A stretch of 64,000 bases of DNA. Source: Liolophura sinensis (lineage: Eukaryota; Mollusca; Polyplacophora; Chitonida; Chitonidae). The notes under the pieces were generated by a model that was given only the letters and a program-made list of their open reading frames with translations, searched no databases and was not told the DNA's origin. Below, piece after piece: positions 32,301-43,718 of the stretch. The position numbers and the translations under genes were made by a program. Numbering within the stretch: the first letter of the stretch is position 1; the number at the start of each line of letters is the position of its first letter. The stretch is from contig NC_088295.1 of NCBI RefSeq assembly GCF_032854445.1, positions 29,129,385 through 29,193,384 on the forward strand, read 5' to 3'.

Positions 32301-35300
32301 ACAGTTAATTTGCAAATTCCTAGTTGCTATTCCTCCAAGACCATACAATAATGTAGAGGTAACTTGTCAGTAAAACCAGCTGAATCTCATGTGCTGTAAA
32401 CAGAATGAAGAATTTCCTGTATCCTAATTGCCTAACTGTCACACTCCACCAATCTTTCAACTCCCATGATGCATGTATCAACATATTGGAGTAAAAAAAG
32501 TTGTGCTTTTGTTCAATATAGTTTACTTCTAACTGTTTTTCTCTCAGCACCATGACTATGGAGGAATTGCTGGAGTCTCTGACTAAGAAGGCCACTCTGG
32601 AATGTGAGGAGGCTCACAGGCAACTTGTGGCTGCTCTCAACGGACTGGCAGGCCTAGATATACTCAAGGGCAAGGTCAGTCACTCATACATGTGACTGGC
32701 AATATAAGGAAAGGTGTACTTAAATATGCAGCTCTGATAAGAGTGTCAATTGATATTTTGAAGTAGTTGAACTAGTAGTTATCTTATATAGTGTACACAC
32801 CATCTCAAATAAAAGAAGACATTAAATTAATCTTATACTAAGAAAAGACCTGAATAAAAAAAATTCTAAAAAAGTACTGGTTGGTGATTATCAGTAGGCT
32901 TGTACTGTGACATGGTGTTACAACACTGTAGGTATGTAAGCGTTGGGACCAGTATGAGCACATTGATGTGATATGACGAAAAGGATGTTGATAGCAATGT
33001 TAACTACCAAACTATCTGACAAATGGAGCCGCCCCATGTGTTTTCAGTATGTTGATGCTGTAGAGAATTACCGTGAAGTTTTCCGCTCAATTGATGAACA
33101 CAAGGGTCAGTTCAGGACTGATGACCTACAACAGCTCCACGCCCTACACAACCTGAGGGAGGTGTTGAAACTGAAGCCAGCAGGAGTGTCCCCCACACTG
33201 AGAGATGACCTACTGGGTATACAGGTACAGTGATGAACATGTTCGATTTTTACTGAGTGTACCAGCAGAGTGATAGGCTTCTAATTGACTTGGGCTAGTC
33301 ACCATGGATATTCTGTCTGCTAGAAAGGAAAGTACTGCTGTGTTTAAATTGGTATGCAATATTTTGGTTGTATTTCAAAGCAAAGTGCACTTGTCACCAA
33401 ACTTTTAGGCAGATTAAGTAATTTTTTTCATAAGAATTTTGGTATAGGATGCAATCTTGGTTTTGATGACACTAGGTGACATTCTAGGCTTCTCATTGTA
33501 TTGAAATGTAGCATTCTTGTAGATAGCTAGATCTGTGGGATGTGTTATGAAATATACAATAAGACAATATCTTGAACATGAATTCTTCTGAAGGCTCAAT
33601 AATGACATCATTATGATTAAACTGACAATTTTATTTAAATTTAATTTACATGTATTTAAATGTTGTTGAATGTTGAAGTTGCTTGGTGTATAATTTTCTA
33701 AATGATTACCGAATACATGTGTGTTGTAGGCTGAGGAGCTGAGAGAGAAATATATGGTGAAGGTCGGGGCCAAGGTCAGCCAGAGAGAGGAGACTTTACA
33801 CCCTGTACAGGACAACCTCAGGGAGCTGCGCAGAGAGGTGGGCGCCACTCACAATGTCTACCTAGCTTCATACCTCAGTTTGAACAAGACTGATGGTTTT
33901 GGCAAGACACCTGTTTTATATATTGAAACTGAATATTCATTGGGATTAATAAAAGCGAAGATTCCGTACTGAAAAATAATCAGTTCTGTTTGGGAATATT
34001 GATTTGCTTATTTATTTAATTTGTGTTTTACAGCATACTCAAGAATGTTTCAGTTATATGATGAGGGCCAGCAATATGGTGAGGGGAAACCGTACGAAGT
34101 GTTCCTCACTGATAACCTGGTTTTACTTTCAGTTTTCTGGTGGCAGTGGGTGGTGGATAGACCTGTTACAGTGGGTCACCTACATCCACCAGGATGAACC
34201 TCTACTGCTGAAGGTACAGGAACATCTCCGGGAGACTGTCAACCCTGAAATGCCATCTATTGCCAATAGGTAAATTGCCCGTGCTAACAGTCATCAGTTG
34301 TACAATTACACTCTTTTACACGCTTTCATTAACTATGCTAATGTATGTTTTGCATAAGTTAAATGAAATATATCTAGTAAATTATCTCTTCGAGAATGGA
34401 AATACTTTACTTGGAAAAACAATGTTTGCGAAAAAAAAAAAAATGAGGCTATTTATTGTTAATTCACCTAGGTGGTACCCTTGTAGTGTCAGCAAATTAA
34501 GAATTGAAAGGCTGAAATTATCTCCACATGGCAAATTTTTCTTTTTGTCTCAATTGAGATTTTGTCAAAATACTCCAACAAAGATTGATACATGTGTATC
34601 TATATGGGGTGGGCATAAAAAAATGTGTCGTACTTTGACACTCAATATCTCCGAAACCCTCTTACTTCAGCTTCTAAAAATTTACCCACTTGAAAGCCAT
34701 TATGCCCTAAGTATACAGACCAAATTTCAATTTCATCCTTTAAGATTTCTGTTCATGGGACCAAAATCAAAATAGATTCAAAAACGCATGTTCCGGACAT
34801 TTCAGAATGATGTTCTACCTTGTTTTATTTGAAAAGGTGATCAATTGGTCCTCCATCTTCTGGGTAGACAGCGCGCAAACGTTTCTTCCATGAACGAATC
34901 TCCTTGAGAGTAATTTTTGTCCAGCAGTCCTTGATGCATGTCACAAAGGTGCAGCGCACGCTTTGCTCATGACACCTGACTGGTGATGCAATGTGGGTCA
35001 CCGGAACGTGCGTTTTTGAGGCTATGTTTTCATTTTAACCCTGTGTACAGAATACTCAAGCTATGACCTTGAAAATTGGTCAGTATATTAACAGAATCAT
35101 GCCATTTGAATGTCTAAAGTTTGAAAGGGTTTGGATAAAGGATAATGCAGCAGTGTAGCATCAAAGTACGGCCCATTTTTTATGCCCACTTGATATAAAG
35201 CAATTTTAGTATCGTAAGTAGTATGTAAATTGGGAGGAAGCTGTTAGTTTGAGATTATCTTGTCAGATGATTTAATTGGTTTGTCGACTGTGGTGATTAT

Positions 35301-38300
35301 GTACTATATGATGATGTGACTGAGTTCCAAGTGGCTTACTTACAACAGTATTTTAGTTGAACAATGAGTTTAGCTGTTTGTTACATATAAATTTTAAATG
35401 TTGTGACATAATTATGTCGTGTTTTGTCGGCTTTGTGGGGATCTATTCTCACGTTGTTAAAATGTTACTTGTACGCCCCAGGTTCCGTGACTTGAGAGGT
35501 TTGCAGTACATTTTACATGGACAGCTTAAGGATCTACAGACAAGCCATGACAAGTTGATAGCAGCCATACAGAGGCTGAGGAAGAAACCGTCTCAGGCTG
35601 TGATAGATCAGACTGCTGAATGCTGCCTCAGACCACAGGATAAAGTCCTCAAAACGTCAGTACATGATTCACTACTCATCTTTTCTTCAGTACTTTGTTC
35701 TCTACTCATCTTTTATTCAGTACTTTGTTCTCTACTTATCTTTCATTCAGCACTTGGTTCTGTGCTGTTCTGTTTAATAAAAAATAAAAAATACAATAAT
35801 ATAAAAATAATAATTTAGACTTTAATGGAGTCACCAGATATATGGGAAGAAAGTGATTTCAGACTGTCAGTGGGTGTTTGTGCCATTTAAGTCATGTAAC
35901 TTTTCTGCCTGTACATGTTGAAACTCCTAGTATGAAATAAGTAATGTTCCCAGACTTGTATGTGTCATCTGGATGTAATGATATGTACTGACATTGTGAC
36001 ACAACTGTCTTGTTTTCCACAGATGTCCATATTGTAAGGCAGATGAGCTCTTCTCAGAATATGAATCCAAGTTATTCTCCATCTCAGAGAAGTAAGTGTA
36101 GAACATAGATGTAGATTGTTAGCACTTGATCTTTCAAACCTGCAGATCACATGAAAACCTTTTGTATCATTGGTAAAGCACATCAAAACAGACACTTTGT
36201 AAAATGCTGTTATATCTGTTCTGGAGTTTAATTCAACAGGTAATGTTTCATCTCTCATTTGCTTTGTATTTTGATTTCATTTGATTTGTTTGATGTTTTT
36301 ATGCCGTACTCAAGAATATTTCACTTATACAACGGCAGCCAGAATTATAGTGGGAGGAAATGCATTGTATTTTAAGGTATTGTCCACACTTGACACTTTG
36401 CATCTCTACCTTTAATAAATCCAAACCGCTGTTGACTGAAGCAGGTATATTTTCACCACGGAGCTTCACTTCACTGTGCTCAATAACGTACAGTTTCACG
36501 TTATAAACAAGTTGTTCTCTACCGCAGAGTGTATATTCTCCCATACACTTCCATGGTTCTCTGCTGAAAAGTGGCAGTTTTGAACATACGCTTCAGTGGC
36601 TGCCTGTGAAGGATGAGCATTTTTGTCATACTGTTCATTGTTACCTGTATAGGGGTGTGTTTGCTGATGAGGATGACACAGGCCTGGCCCAGGTGAATAC
36701 CAAGCGTCAGGGGAACTGGTCGGACAGTGAACTGGAGAAAACACTCAAAACTATCCTCGCCTTTGTCAAGATGTTCAAAGGTAGTCATATTGTATGACCG
36801 ATAATTAGCTTTTACACAGTGTTGACTATCTTTCAGCCATTCAACATGAGTTTATTAAACAAAATTCTCAATTTGCAACAATTTTTCTGTTTAACAAATC
36901 TAACCCAATAATGCACATAGCAAATAAGCTTGCTGATGAAACTTATTTAACCTCATGGATACAGCTATCAAGTATTGGTGACCATTCATCATGTCAGTCA
37001 TCAGTGAGTTTTAGTGTGCTATGTTGCATATTTACAGCTGATGATGATATGATCGCCTATGGAACTACACATATCAAACTGTTTGAAGCTCTGAAGAAGG
37101 AATTCAAGGTGAGGTCAAGAAATATAGAAAGCTTGGGGTATAAAGTCATGTGTTGTGTTGGAAGCCAATACATAAATGTAATGTGGTGCTTTTTTTGTGC
37201 AAAAATTAGTGAAATAAAATTAATTCTTGTCAGATTTTTTATTTTCCCCAAAATTTCTAATGCTATGTTTTTGAAATATATTTGAAATATATTTGGAAAA
37301 ATGACATAAAAGATGTGTTTTTATGGTCAATTTACTGGAAGATCTTACTGAATATTGGTAATAAACTTATCTTAATGTAAATGGCCACCTTTACGTGTTA
37401 CGGCATGTGTTTTCTGTTTGTAGGCTTTGCGTGGTGTGTGGCTAGCCCTCCATGAAATGATCTCTAATATTGATGAGTTAAGTATGGCTACCACCAGGCT
37501 ACGCTGCAGGCTGCCCGAGGAACCGAAAACTGACCCCCCACAGAGAAATGTTATAGAGCCGTCAGAGGTAGGCAGGTCACGTTAACTATGATACTGTATA
37601 CTGGTTGAAAAACTCCCTGTACGTCTGTGTTAGTTCAGTTAGCTAAAACATTGTCCCAACTATTGCTGGTTCAGCCCCAGGATTATCATATATACCCTCT
37701 GAAGTATGGGGTTTTACTCCTGGCACTTAGCTCTTCTTAGCCCATAAACTTGACTGCTCTCGTACATGTACAAGTGCACCTTGGTATTGGTTAAATAACT
37801 AAGCAAGTATTATGTTTTCTACATCACTTCTTCTGTCAGACGTATATATAAACTTCTAGGAATACAGCGTTGACTGATAAACCCTGTAAATTTACTGAAA
37901 AACAAATCTACTGATACTAGCAAATAAATTGGAATGACTTGTCATTGGCCAGACTGACCACCACAGAATGAGGCTGTTGTCCGACAGAAACCGTTGGACA
38001 AAATGAACTGAGAAAGAAACTTGGTCAGCTGCTCTACTTGAAGAACCTGGCTAAGGTAAGACATAAAATATAATAAATACATGTACATGCATGAATGTCT
38101 GTGTTGAAATATTTCTGAATATAAATTTCTTAAGAATAGGAAAGTGGTAATTGATTGGGCATGATTTCATAAAGCTTGTGCTTCTGAAATAGGAAGAATG
38201 AAAAGTGAAATATTGTAGAAACGTTTCAGTATATTTTTTATCGATTCATAATTTCAAGTAATGAAACATAGTTTATCTTTATAAATTGTATCAGGATTGT

Positions 38301-41300
38301 CCGTGCTATGCCAAAACCATGAGTTATTTACTTTAATACTTAGCATCTTATTTTTGCAGAACCAGGATGAGGTGGATGGGGGTTCAAATCCTGAACCCTG
38401 CCCTGTGTGTCAAAGAGAGCTGGGAGAGGAGGTTAGCAGCAACACATTTACTGATTTATTTTCCTCTTGGGCTTCATTCAAAAACTGAACCAACCAGTCA
38501 TTTTCAGTATACCCAAATTTATGTCTTACGATGGCTTGCATTTGTATGCAGGTGTTTATTGTATTGTCAGAAAAAAAATGCAAGAAACAAATCACACAAC
38601 ATCCAGCCAGAAGTAGTGTGAACTGAAGTCAGTGATGTTATTGTTATGTTACAGTGGAGTGTACTACAGTGTGGACACTGTTACTGCCTGGACTGTAATC
38701 AGGATAATGGTAGACCAGTACAGTTTTGGGGGTAGACTTAAGTCTCTGAGGTGTGCCATGTGTAGACAGCTGACCCGACACACGGACATCTCTAATGTCA
38801 GCACTAAGGCCTGCTCAAATCTGGAGGAAGGAGAGGAGGCCATCACTGTCAAGGTAGGAGAGTACAGAATAAATTCTGATAATGTATATTATCATGCTGT
38901 ATTAAGAAATAACTGAGACACAGAAAGGTGGTTTAGGCAAAAAGGTAAGCTTATTTGTATCCACAGTGGCCTAATGATAATTTATTATGTTTTGTGTGAG
39001 CCTACCAGATCAGGCAGGTGACAATTACTTGTAATAGTTTCTGCATGTAGTCCTATTCATATGAAAGGCATAGGTCAGTCAAAAAGGAGGCAGAAGCTGT
39101 ACCCACCGGAATACCTTTACAATGTTGATATATGGTTTCTCACAATTTCACATAGATGTTATATATGAGAAACTGAAGAAATCATCAAACAATGGCTTGT
39201 AAAGAATATCAGCAAAGTATGTGTAGGAGACTAAGACTAGTTTATAGGGTACTAACCCCAAGTCTTACATTGATATCAATAAGTGTACTTGTGGCATTTA
39301 AATGAAATGGCACGATTTTATAACACAGGTAGAGTCTTGGGTTCATTTTGCCATGCTTACTTGGTTGTCTCTAATAGCCTAGAGGAACATAAAAGTCTAT
39401 ATCTCAGAGGCCCAGGATTTTTTTTTTTTTTTGACATAAACTTGACTTGTACAGGTATCATTAAAGACGCCTACAGTTCTGCTATCCACTTATTATTTAC
39501 TGTGCCTGTTAAAGGGAAGTCACTCTACCAAGGTGGAAGCTGTAGTGAGAGCGCTCAAACAAATCTACACCAATGATCCCTCAGCAAAATCATTAGTCTT
39601 CTCAACAGTAAGTATCCTGATAGTTTTGGGGAAAACGAGAACCAAATAGGTGCTGGTAAAGCGATCATAGGCATTGATTGTAACTTCCATGGCAACATAT
39701 GTTAAGAAGCATATGTTGCCGTGGTAGTTACAATCAATAAAATAGCCATGAATGGTTGTATGCAATCTTGTTGTGTTACAATTTGTGGATTGTCTGGCTT
39801 CAGAGGTAAAAGTAGTAGAATTCTTCCGTGCATTTTCATGGAGAAATATAGCCAGTCATATTTAGGCGCATAAAACTGTGCTCAGTCTCTTCAATTTTCT
39901 ACATATCAAATTCAGTTAGTCAAACAAGGATAGCACAAATGTTATATCATACAGTGAATAGAATTCATCAAATTGCTCAGTGTGAACCTGGCTTATGAAA
40001 TAACAGGTGTCCTATTTTTATTTCATGTCATGGAATTTGGAGAGTTGATACAACAAAATCAAGCTTATACATGTGTCAGGGTGCTCTTACTTCTGTAGGA
40101 CAAACAAGTTTCTTTTTTCATTTGAGTACATGTATATGTATAGCTACATGTATTGTACATATTAATGTCATATGTCATTGACAAAATTGTAAAGCAAAGT
40201 TTATTTTTTATTTTAGTGGACAGATGTACTGGATAAAATCAGCCAGGCTCTCCTGGAGAATGACATAGCACACAGATATCTGCATGGGTGCCGAAAGTTC
40301 CAGGTCTGTAGAATTTGTGGGATTTATCGATCTGCATCATCCGTTGGGACCTCCGTGGTTCAGTTGGTTAGCGCGCTAGCACAGCGTAATGAGCCAGGAA
40401 CCTCTCACCAATGCGGTTGCTGTGAGTTCAAGTCAAGCTCATGCTGGCTTCCTCTCCGGCCATATGTGGGAAGTTCTGTCAGCAACCTGCAGATGGTCGT
40501 GGGTTTCCTCCCAGGCTGTGCCCGTTTTCTTCCCACCATAATGCTGGCCACCATCATATAAGTGAAATATTCTAGAGTATGGCATAAAACATCAATCAAA
40601 TAAATAAATCAACTGCCTGTCTGCCCCATTATGTGATAAATTAATTCACTGTTCCATTATTTACATTATACATTTTTGACATTTACAATTTTTAAGCTGC
40701 TCTTAGACCTAAATTTTTGTCAGTGAAGTTAGCCTAGTGCAAAAGCTAGACTAGAAAGTCAGTTTTGTGTGGCATAAATAAATTGATGTCATAGAAAGTG
40801 TTCTTAGTAGAACTACATGCAAGTCATAATGGTTCAGTACTAAGGTCTCTCAGTTTGTGTTCCAGATGAAAGGGAAAACCTCAATGATGGCTGAATATTA
40901 TGGTCTAGACCACATTTACTTTAGGTGTTTTAGTGATCTTATAATCGTGTTCCTTTATGAGATACGCTTGAATGATCACATCCAAATGACACAACTGTGA
41001 AAGATTTTGTGCTCAAATATGCTGTCTATTTCTGATTCAGGACAACCTGCAAACCTTCCGACATGACCGTACAATTCGTGCTCTGCTCCTGCCTGTCCAC
41101 TCAGGAGCTAATGGACTGAACCTGATTGAGGCCACTCATGTGTTACTGGTTGAGCCTATTCTAAACCTGGGCGAGGAGCAGCAGGCCATTGGCAGAGTCC
41201 ATCGTATTGGACAGACAAGGTATCCTAGTCAGCAGCAGCCTGTGTAAAAGACCACTTTGTACATACAGTTTACCTGGCTGTCTTGTTTGTAACAATTTTG

Positions 41301-42695
41301 CACCCATAATTCTAATTACCTTCGTATCAGGGGAAAATTCTTCAGTATGGGGTATGACACAGGTCACGGGAAATTTTTTGAGTGTTGTTTTAGAGAGATT
41401 TAAGTAGTAGATTTTTTTATATCTCTTGAGAATGGGATACCGACGGAAGCCCGAAGTTGGACGTATTTCAGTGATGCTGGATGTTCGACTGCATCATCAA
41501 CAGCTTGACGTCACAGTGGGTAGACCAACTACATCACTGATGAAACCACAGAACGCAACATGTTTCACATCGCACGACTAAAGACTTGTGAAGCGCAAGT
41601 CATGATTCACACTAGCGCCAGTTTTTGTGAGAGGAAAATCTGCCATTAGTTGATATCCCAAAGAATGAGCGATGGTACCTCTCACATTTCCAGATTCCTT
41701 CTTGTGAACCCTCATCAGTCCTTATGATGGATTGGTTCCAAATTCTCAAAATGCAATGATATAAATCTATAACTTGTATCTCCAAGCCCAATTTGATTCT
41801 GACCATATTTGGCTACTATACTTGATGAGTGCTTTACACACTATTTCTGTTTTTAGACAAAAGACCATTTAATAAACCATAGTTATGTTGTAAGTGCCAT
41901 TGAAAGCCAAACATTAATAAGTAATTTAAACTTAGCATGTTAGCACATGATTAGCACAGCATAATGAGCCAGGATCCTCTCACCAATACGATCGCTGTGA
42001 TTTCAAGTTCAGCTCATGCTGGTTACTTAGATCGTGTGTGTGACGGCCTGTCTGCAACTAGGGGATGGTCATGGGTTTCCCTGAGCTTTTCCTGGTTTCC
42101 TTCCACCATAATGTTGGCCGTCTATAAGTGAAATATTCCTGAATATGTCACATTAAATAAATTTAACAAACTTGCTCGTTGTAGACCTATTAAGGTGGTT
42201 CGCTTCTTGGTGCGTGGGACAATAGAAGAAAAGATGTACTCAATGTTCAAGACAATGTCCCGTGATCACGATGACTGGGAGGAGAATTCTATTACGGTTG
42301 GTGATGTTATAACGCTGCTGAAAGAGAATGAAGAACCTGACAGTAACAATGACAACAACAACAGTACTATTCCACTGAGTAGTGATCAGCAGTCTGGTTG
42401 TGCAAGTGCTAACTCTGAGGACTGTGAAGGTGAGATGCCAGGGATGTCTGCTGTGACAACATACGCAGAGCCAACACCTAGTACAAGCCAGCACTTCCAC
42501 CAGTCGCAACAGCCATTGTCTGGAGAGGATGTTGTAGAAATCAACACTGAGTCTGTTGTTGACAGTGACAACACTACAGCAGGTGAAGGAGAGCCTAGTG
42601 GGGATTCTGTTGCATTTAACACATGTCAAGGGGAGACAACTGAGGGACCTCTTGACAAGAAAAAACCTAGTCTCGACCCAGAACTGTTCACATAA
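21422..42695 (+). CDS. SHPRH: SHPRH: SNF2 helicase / PHD / RING E3 ubiquitin ligase
   Basis: Thirty-one exons encode about 1,850 residues (human about 1,680). Order: N-terminal domain, ATPase lobe 1 ([10 protein letters not shown]), acidic insert with PHD finger, rest of lobe 1 (LDEAQMV, TGTPVQ), long helical insert, RING finger, and ATPase lobe 2 ([30 protein letters not shown]). SHPRH is a nuclear Rad5-family enzyme that polyubiquitinates PCNA in DNA damage tolerance and binds chromatin. The start is [18 protein letters not shown], aligned with the vertebrate start. Five one-base frame corrections are needed (near 21800-21835, 22000-22012, 23214-23222, 38000-38004, 38694-38700). Other exons join perfectly, so the locus may be an intact gene with assembly indels or a decaying copy. 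An H15 domain was not found. Confidence 0.9.
22344..22504 (+). mobile_element. SINE, head-containing, 3'-truncated
   Basis: 'gggggcctctgtggctcagtaggttagcgc' head, B-box 'gagttcaagtcc' and 'ggtttcccccgg' are present; the tail is absent. It begins 20 bp after the donor of SHPRH exon 2. Confidence 0.85.
23625..24429 (+). CDS. SHPRH exons 4-5: ATPase motif I
   Basis: Exon 23625-23712 encodes LYYNCFTG. Exon 24267-24429 encodes [20 protein letters not shown], the SNF2 motif I (Walker A) that binds ATP phosphate. Phases 1-2-0 fit the neighbours, and the reading frame is clean. Confidence 0.92.
25062..26063 (+). CDS. SHPRH exon 6: acidic insert and PHD finger
   Basis: One 1002-nt exon (334 codons, phase 0-0). 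The first 270 residues are acidic, Ser/Thr-rich and low in complexity, with a heptad GDSNINS repeated three times (25398-25475), then a basic [11 protein letters not shown]. From about 25900 a C4HC3 PHD finger follows: CIC, CTQC, H-x3-SC and CPHC. PHD fingers read histone tails. In vertebrate SHPRH this interval also carries an H15 linker-histone domain, which I do not see here. Confidence 0.9.
26557..29926 (+). CDS. SHPRH exons 7-13: remainder of ATPase lobe 1
   Basis: Exons 26557-26664, 27042-27168, 27534-27613, 28162-28206, 28678-28756, 29328-29491 and 29819-29926. Key segments are [17 protein letters not shown] (motif Ia), [16 protein letters not shown] (Ib), [20 protein letters not shown] with QMV (motif II, DEAQ), [14 protein letters not shown] (motif III), [13 protein letters not shown] and [12 protein letters not shown]. 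All phases match and no stop is met. The donor of exon 13 lies inside a 108-bp tandem array. Confidence 0.92.
28287..28447 (+). repeat. Dispersed repeat, copy B
   Basis: It is the partner of 9779-9936 with the same segment order and lies in SHPRH intron 10. Confidence 0.5.
29051..29256 (+). mobile_element. Diverged SINE
   Basis: 'gaggccactgtggccaagtggtt' head, 'tgtgagttcaagcccacctc' B-box, and 'tgaaatattcttgagtaccgta' tail. It lies in SHPRH intron 11. Confidence 0.75.
29905..30393. repeat. 108-bp tandem array that repeats an exon end and splice donor
   Basis: Copies begin at 29905, 30013, 30121, 30229 and 30337 (last one partial, about 57 bp), nearly identical. Each starts with the final codons of SHPRH exon 13 (CMREAAR) and the donor GTAAGA, followed by about 80 bp of intron. 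Only the first copy is in the mRNA if the first donor is used. Confidence 0.95.
30626..36091 (+). CDS. SHPRH exons 14-21: helical insert before the RING
   Basis: Exons 30626-30691, 32092-32174, 32548-32674, 33048-33224, 33730-33837, 34133-34269, 35482-35655 and 36023-36091. Family landmarks are [86 protein letters not shown] and [19 protein letters not shown]. The insert is largely coiled helix. Frame is preserved at every junction. Confidence 0.9.
31105..31910. repeat. 62-bp minisatellite, 13 units
   Basis: The phrase 'aaggagagtggtt' followed by 'ggatcacactcagc' and 'aaacctgac' recurs every 62 bases across 806 bp of SHPRH intron 14. Units carry a limited set of alternating variants (cgccag/cacctg, catagt/cagcgt), as expected for unequal exchange. 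Confidence 0.95.
34008..34097 (-). mobile_element. SINE fragment (tail side)
   Basis: 'tatttatttaatttgtgttttacag', 'tactcaagaatgtttcag' and 'ggccagcaatatggtg' match. It lies immediately before the acceptor of SHPRH exon 19 (34133). Confidence 0.65.
34605..35193 (-). mobile_element. Tc1/mariner-like deletion derivative (about 590 bp)
   Basis: The ends carry GTGGGCATAAAAAA followed by GTACTTTGA-type sequence in inverted orientation, with TA on each side (34603-34604 and 35194-35195). A minus-strand stretch at about 34836-34960 reads [20 protein letters not shown] followed by GGPIDHLF in one frame, resembling the end of a transposase. The rest is non-coding. It lies in SHPRH intron 19. Confidence 0.65.
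36282..36362 (-). mobile_element. SINE fragment (tail side)
   Basis: 'atgccgtactcaagaatatt', 'cacttatacaacggc' and 'gtgggaggaaa' match. SHPRH intron 21. Confidence 0.7.
36653..38055 (+). CDS. SHPRH exons 22-25: helical insert, with a 1-nt gain in exon 25
   Basis: Exons 36653-36780, 37038-37108, 37424-37567 and 37953-38055. Exon 24 encodes [18 protein letters not shown]. Exon 25 reads [15 protein letters not shown], then meets TGA at 38004-38006. Removing one A from the A4 run at 38000-38003 restores [18 protein letters not shown], which is the family sequence. Exon length 103 is one more than the 102 that phase requires. Confidence 0.85.
38360..38853 (+). CDS. SHPRH exons 26-27: RING finger, with a 1-nt gain
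   Basis: Exon 38360-38431 starts the RING ([13 protein letters not shown]). Exon 38655-38853 continues [14 protein letters not shown], but one extra base near 38694-38700 is needed to switch to [20 protein letters not shown] and MCRQL, otherwise a TAG follows. With the correction all C3HC4 zinc ligands are present, so E2 binding and ligase activity would be expected. Without it the protein ends in the RING. Confidence 0.85.
39515..42695 (+). CDS. SHPRH exons 28-31: ATPase lobe 2 and C-terminal tail
   Basis: Exons 39515-39607 ([20 protein letters not shown]), 40217-40303, 41041-41219 ([20 protein letters not shown], motif [13 protein letters not shown], motif VI) and 42185-42695. The last exon encodes [17 protein letters not shown] and then about 130 residues rich in Ser, Asp, Glu, Asn and Thr, longer than the vertebrate end. 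The stop is TAA at 42693. The four junctions are in frame. Confidence 0.92.
39673..39738. other. Near-perfect 29-bp inverted repeat (hairpin)
   Basis: Arms 39673-39701 and 39710-39738 pair over 29 positions with one mismatch and one G-U wobble; the loop is 8 nt (ttaagaag). It lies in SHPRH intron 28. The size (66 nt) is in the range of a microRNA precursor, but it could also be a tiny palindromic element. Confidence 0.85.
40345..40610 (+). mobile_element. Full-length SINE
   Basis: Head 'gggacctccgtggttcagtt', A/B box region, 'ggatttcc'-type central body, 'ccaccataatgctggccacc', 'tgaaatattctagag' and an AATAAATAAAT tail are all present. SHPRH intron 29. Confidence 0.9.
41941..42168 (+). mobile_element. 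SINE abutting the last SHPRH acceptor
   Basis: A diverged copy from 'tagcacatgattagcaca' to 'acattaaataaattt'. Its tail ends 16 bp before exon 31 (42185), so the branch point and polypyrimidine context of the last intron are at least partly SINE-derived. Confidence 0.8.
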
Positions 42696-42969
42696 CAACA
42701 CATTTTCAGCCTTGTCAAACCCAAGGTCATGTTGTTGTTGTTGTTTTTGTTTATGAGGAAAACAAAAATGCCGCAAAGTAAGAAAATGTACAAAACCTTG
42801 TGTGTCCTCTTCGCACAGTTTATGTACTGTATATTTGTGCTGACAGCTTTGTCTAATGCATTTTCATACTGTGATAAGTGCATCTGTTATTGTAATGGTA
42901 TTTATTTTTTGTATTTAGACTATTAGTCAAAATTCACAAAACAGGAAATTTGAAATGAATATTGGAGAA

Positions 42970-42975
42970 AATAAA
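42970..42975 (+). promoter_or_regulatory. Polyadenylation signal of SHPRH
   Basis: AATAAA lies 275 nt after the stop codon, followed by a T-rich stretch. Confidence 0.6.
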
Positions 42976-43718
42976 TATTTTTAATTGGGAACTTTTTTCA
43001 CCTTAACTAATTCAAGCGAAAGCTGTGTAATCTAATGGTCATTCTGCCACCAATTTGCAGGCAAACTGGAAACATAGACTTCAGTACTCATTTATTGCAA
43101 TGAAGCAGTTGTCAATCCTGCTTGGACCTGAATTACCATGAAGTGTGAGAATAGGTAGTGGTGATGATACCACTTACCTGAGGTTTGATGGGTCATTGTT
43201 TAAATGATTAAATAAACTCTGTTAAGTAAGGGTTATAGCCGTTCGTAGGAGGTGTTAGATTGGGGTGTATACGAGAACAGTTACATCACAGGCCAACGGG
43301 CTTTAGCTCCTAGGTATATTATGTTATTGCTAACAGGTGAGATCAAACTCCAGAGGCGAATGATAATAACCTACTTACAGAAAGATGCTGCTGTTTGCCC
43401 ACCAATGCTTCATTTTACATACCGGTATTGTTCAGTTTCTGCCGATAGTTATTAGGGTATGCATTATTATGACTAATGAACTCAATTTCTTGAGTAGAAG
43501 TGTTATTTAGTAGAGTGTGGCTTTGTCAGACATGTAGTCTACTGCATGCAAAGCTATCAGTTTAGACTGGATCCAGTAACAATTATAGTACATGTATTTG
43601 TACGAGATGTTTATCAGAAAATGTGCAAGTCTGTACTTGACCCCTTGGTGCTGTATACAACACAACAACCAAGCCATTAATATAACCCTCAGAACACAAA
43701 GTGTATGAAAAACACGTA

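Noticed and set aside
42240-42776. 178-codon minus-strand ORF
   Set aside because: It is a shadow of the last SHPRH exon.
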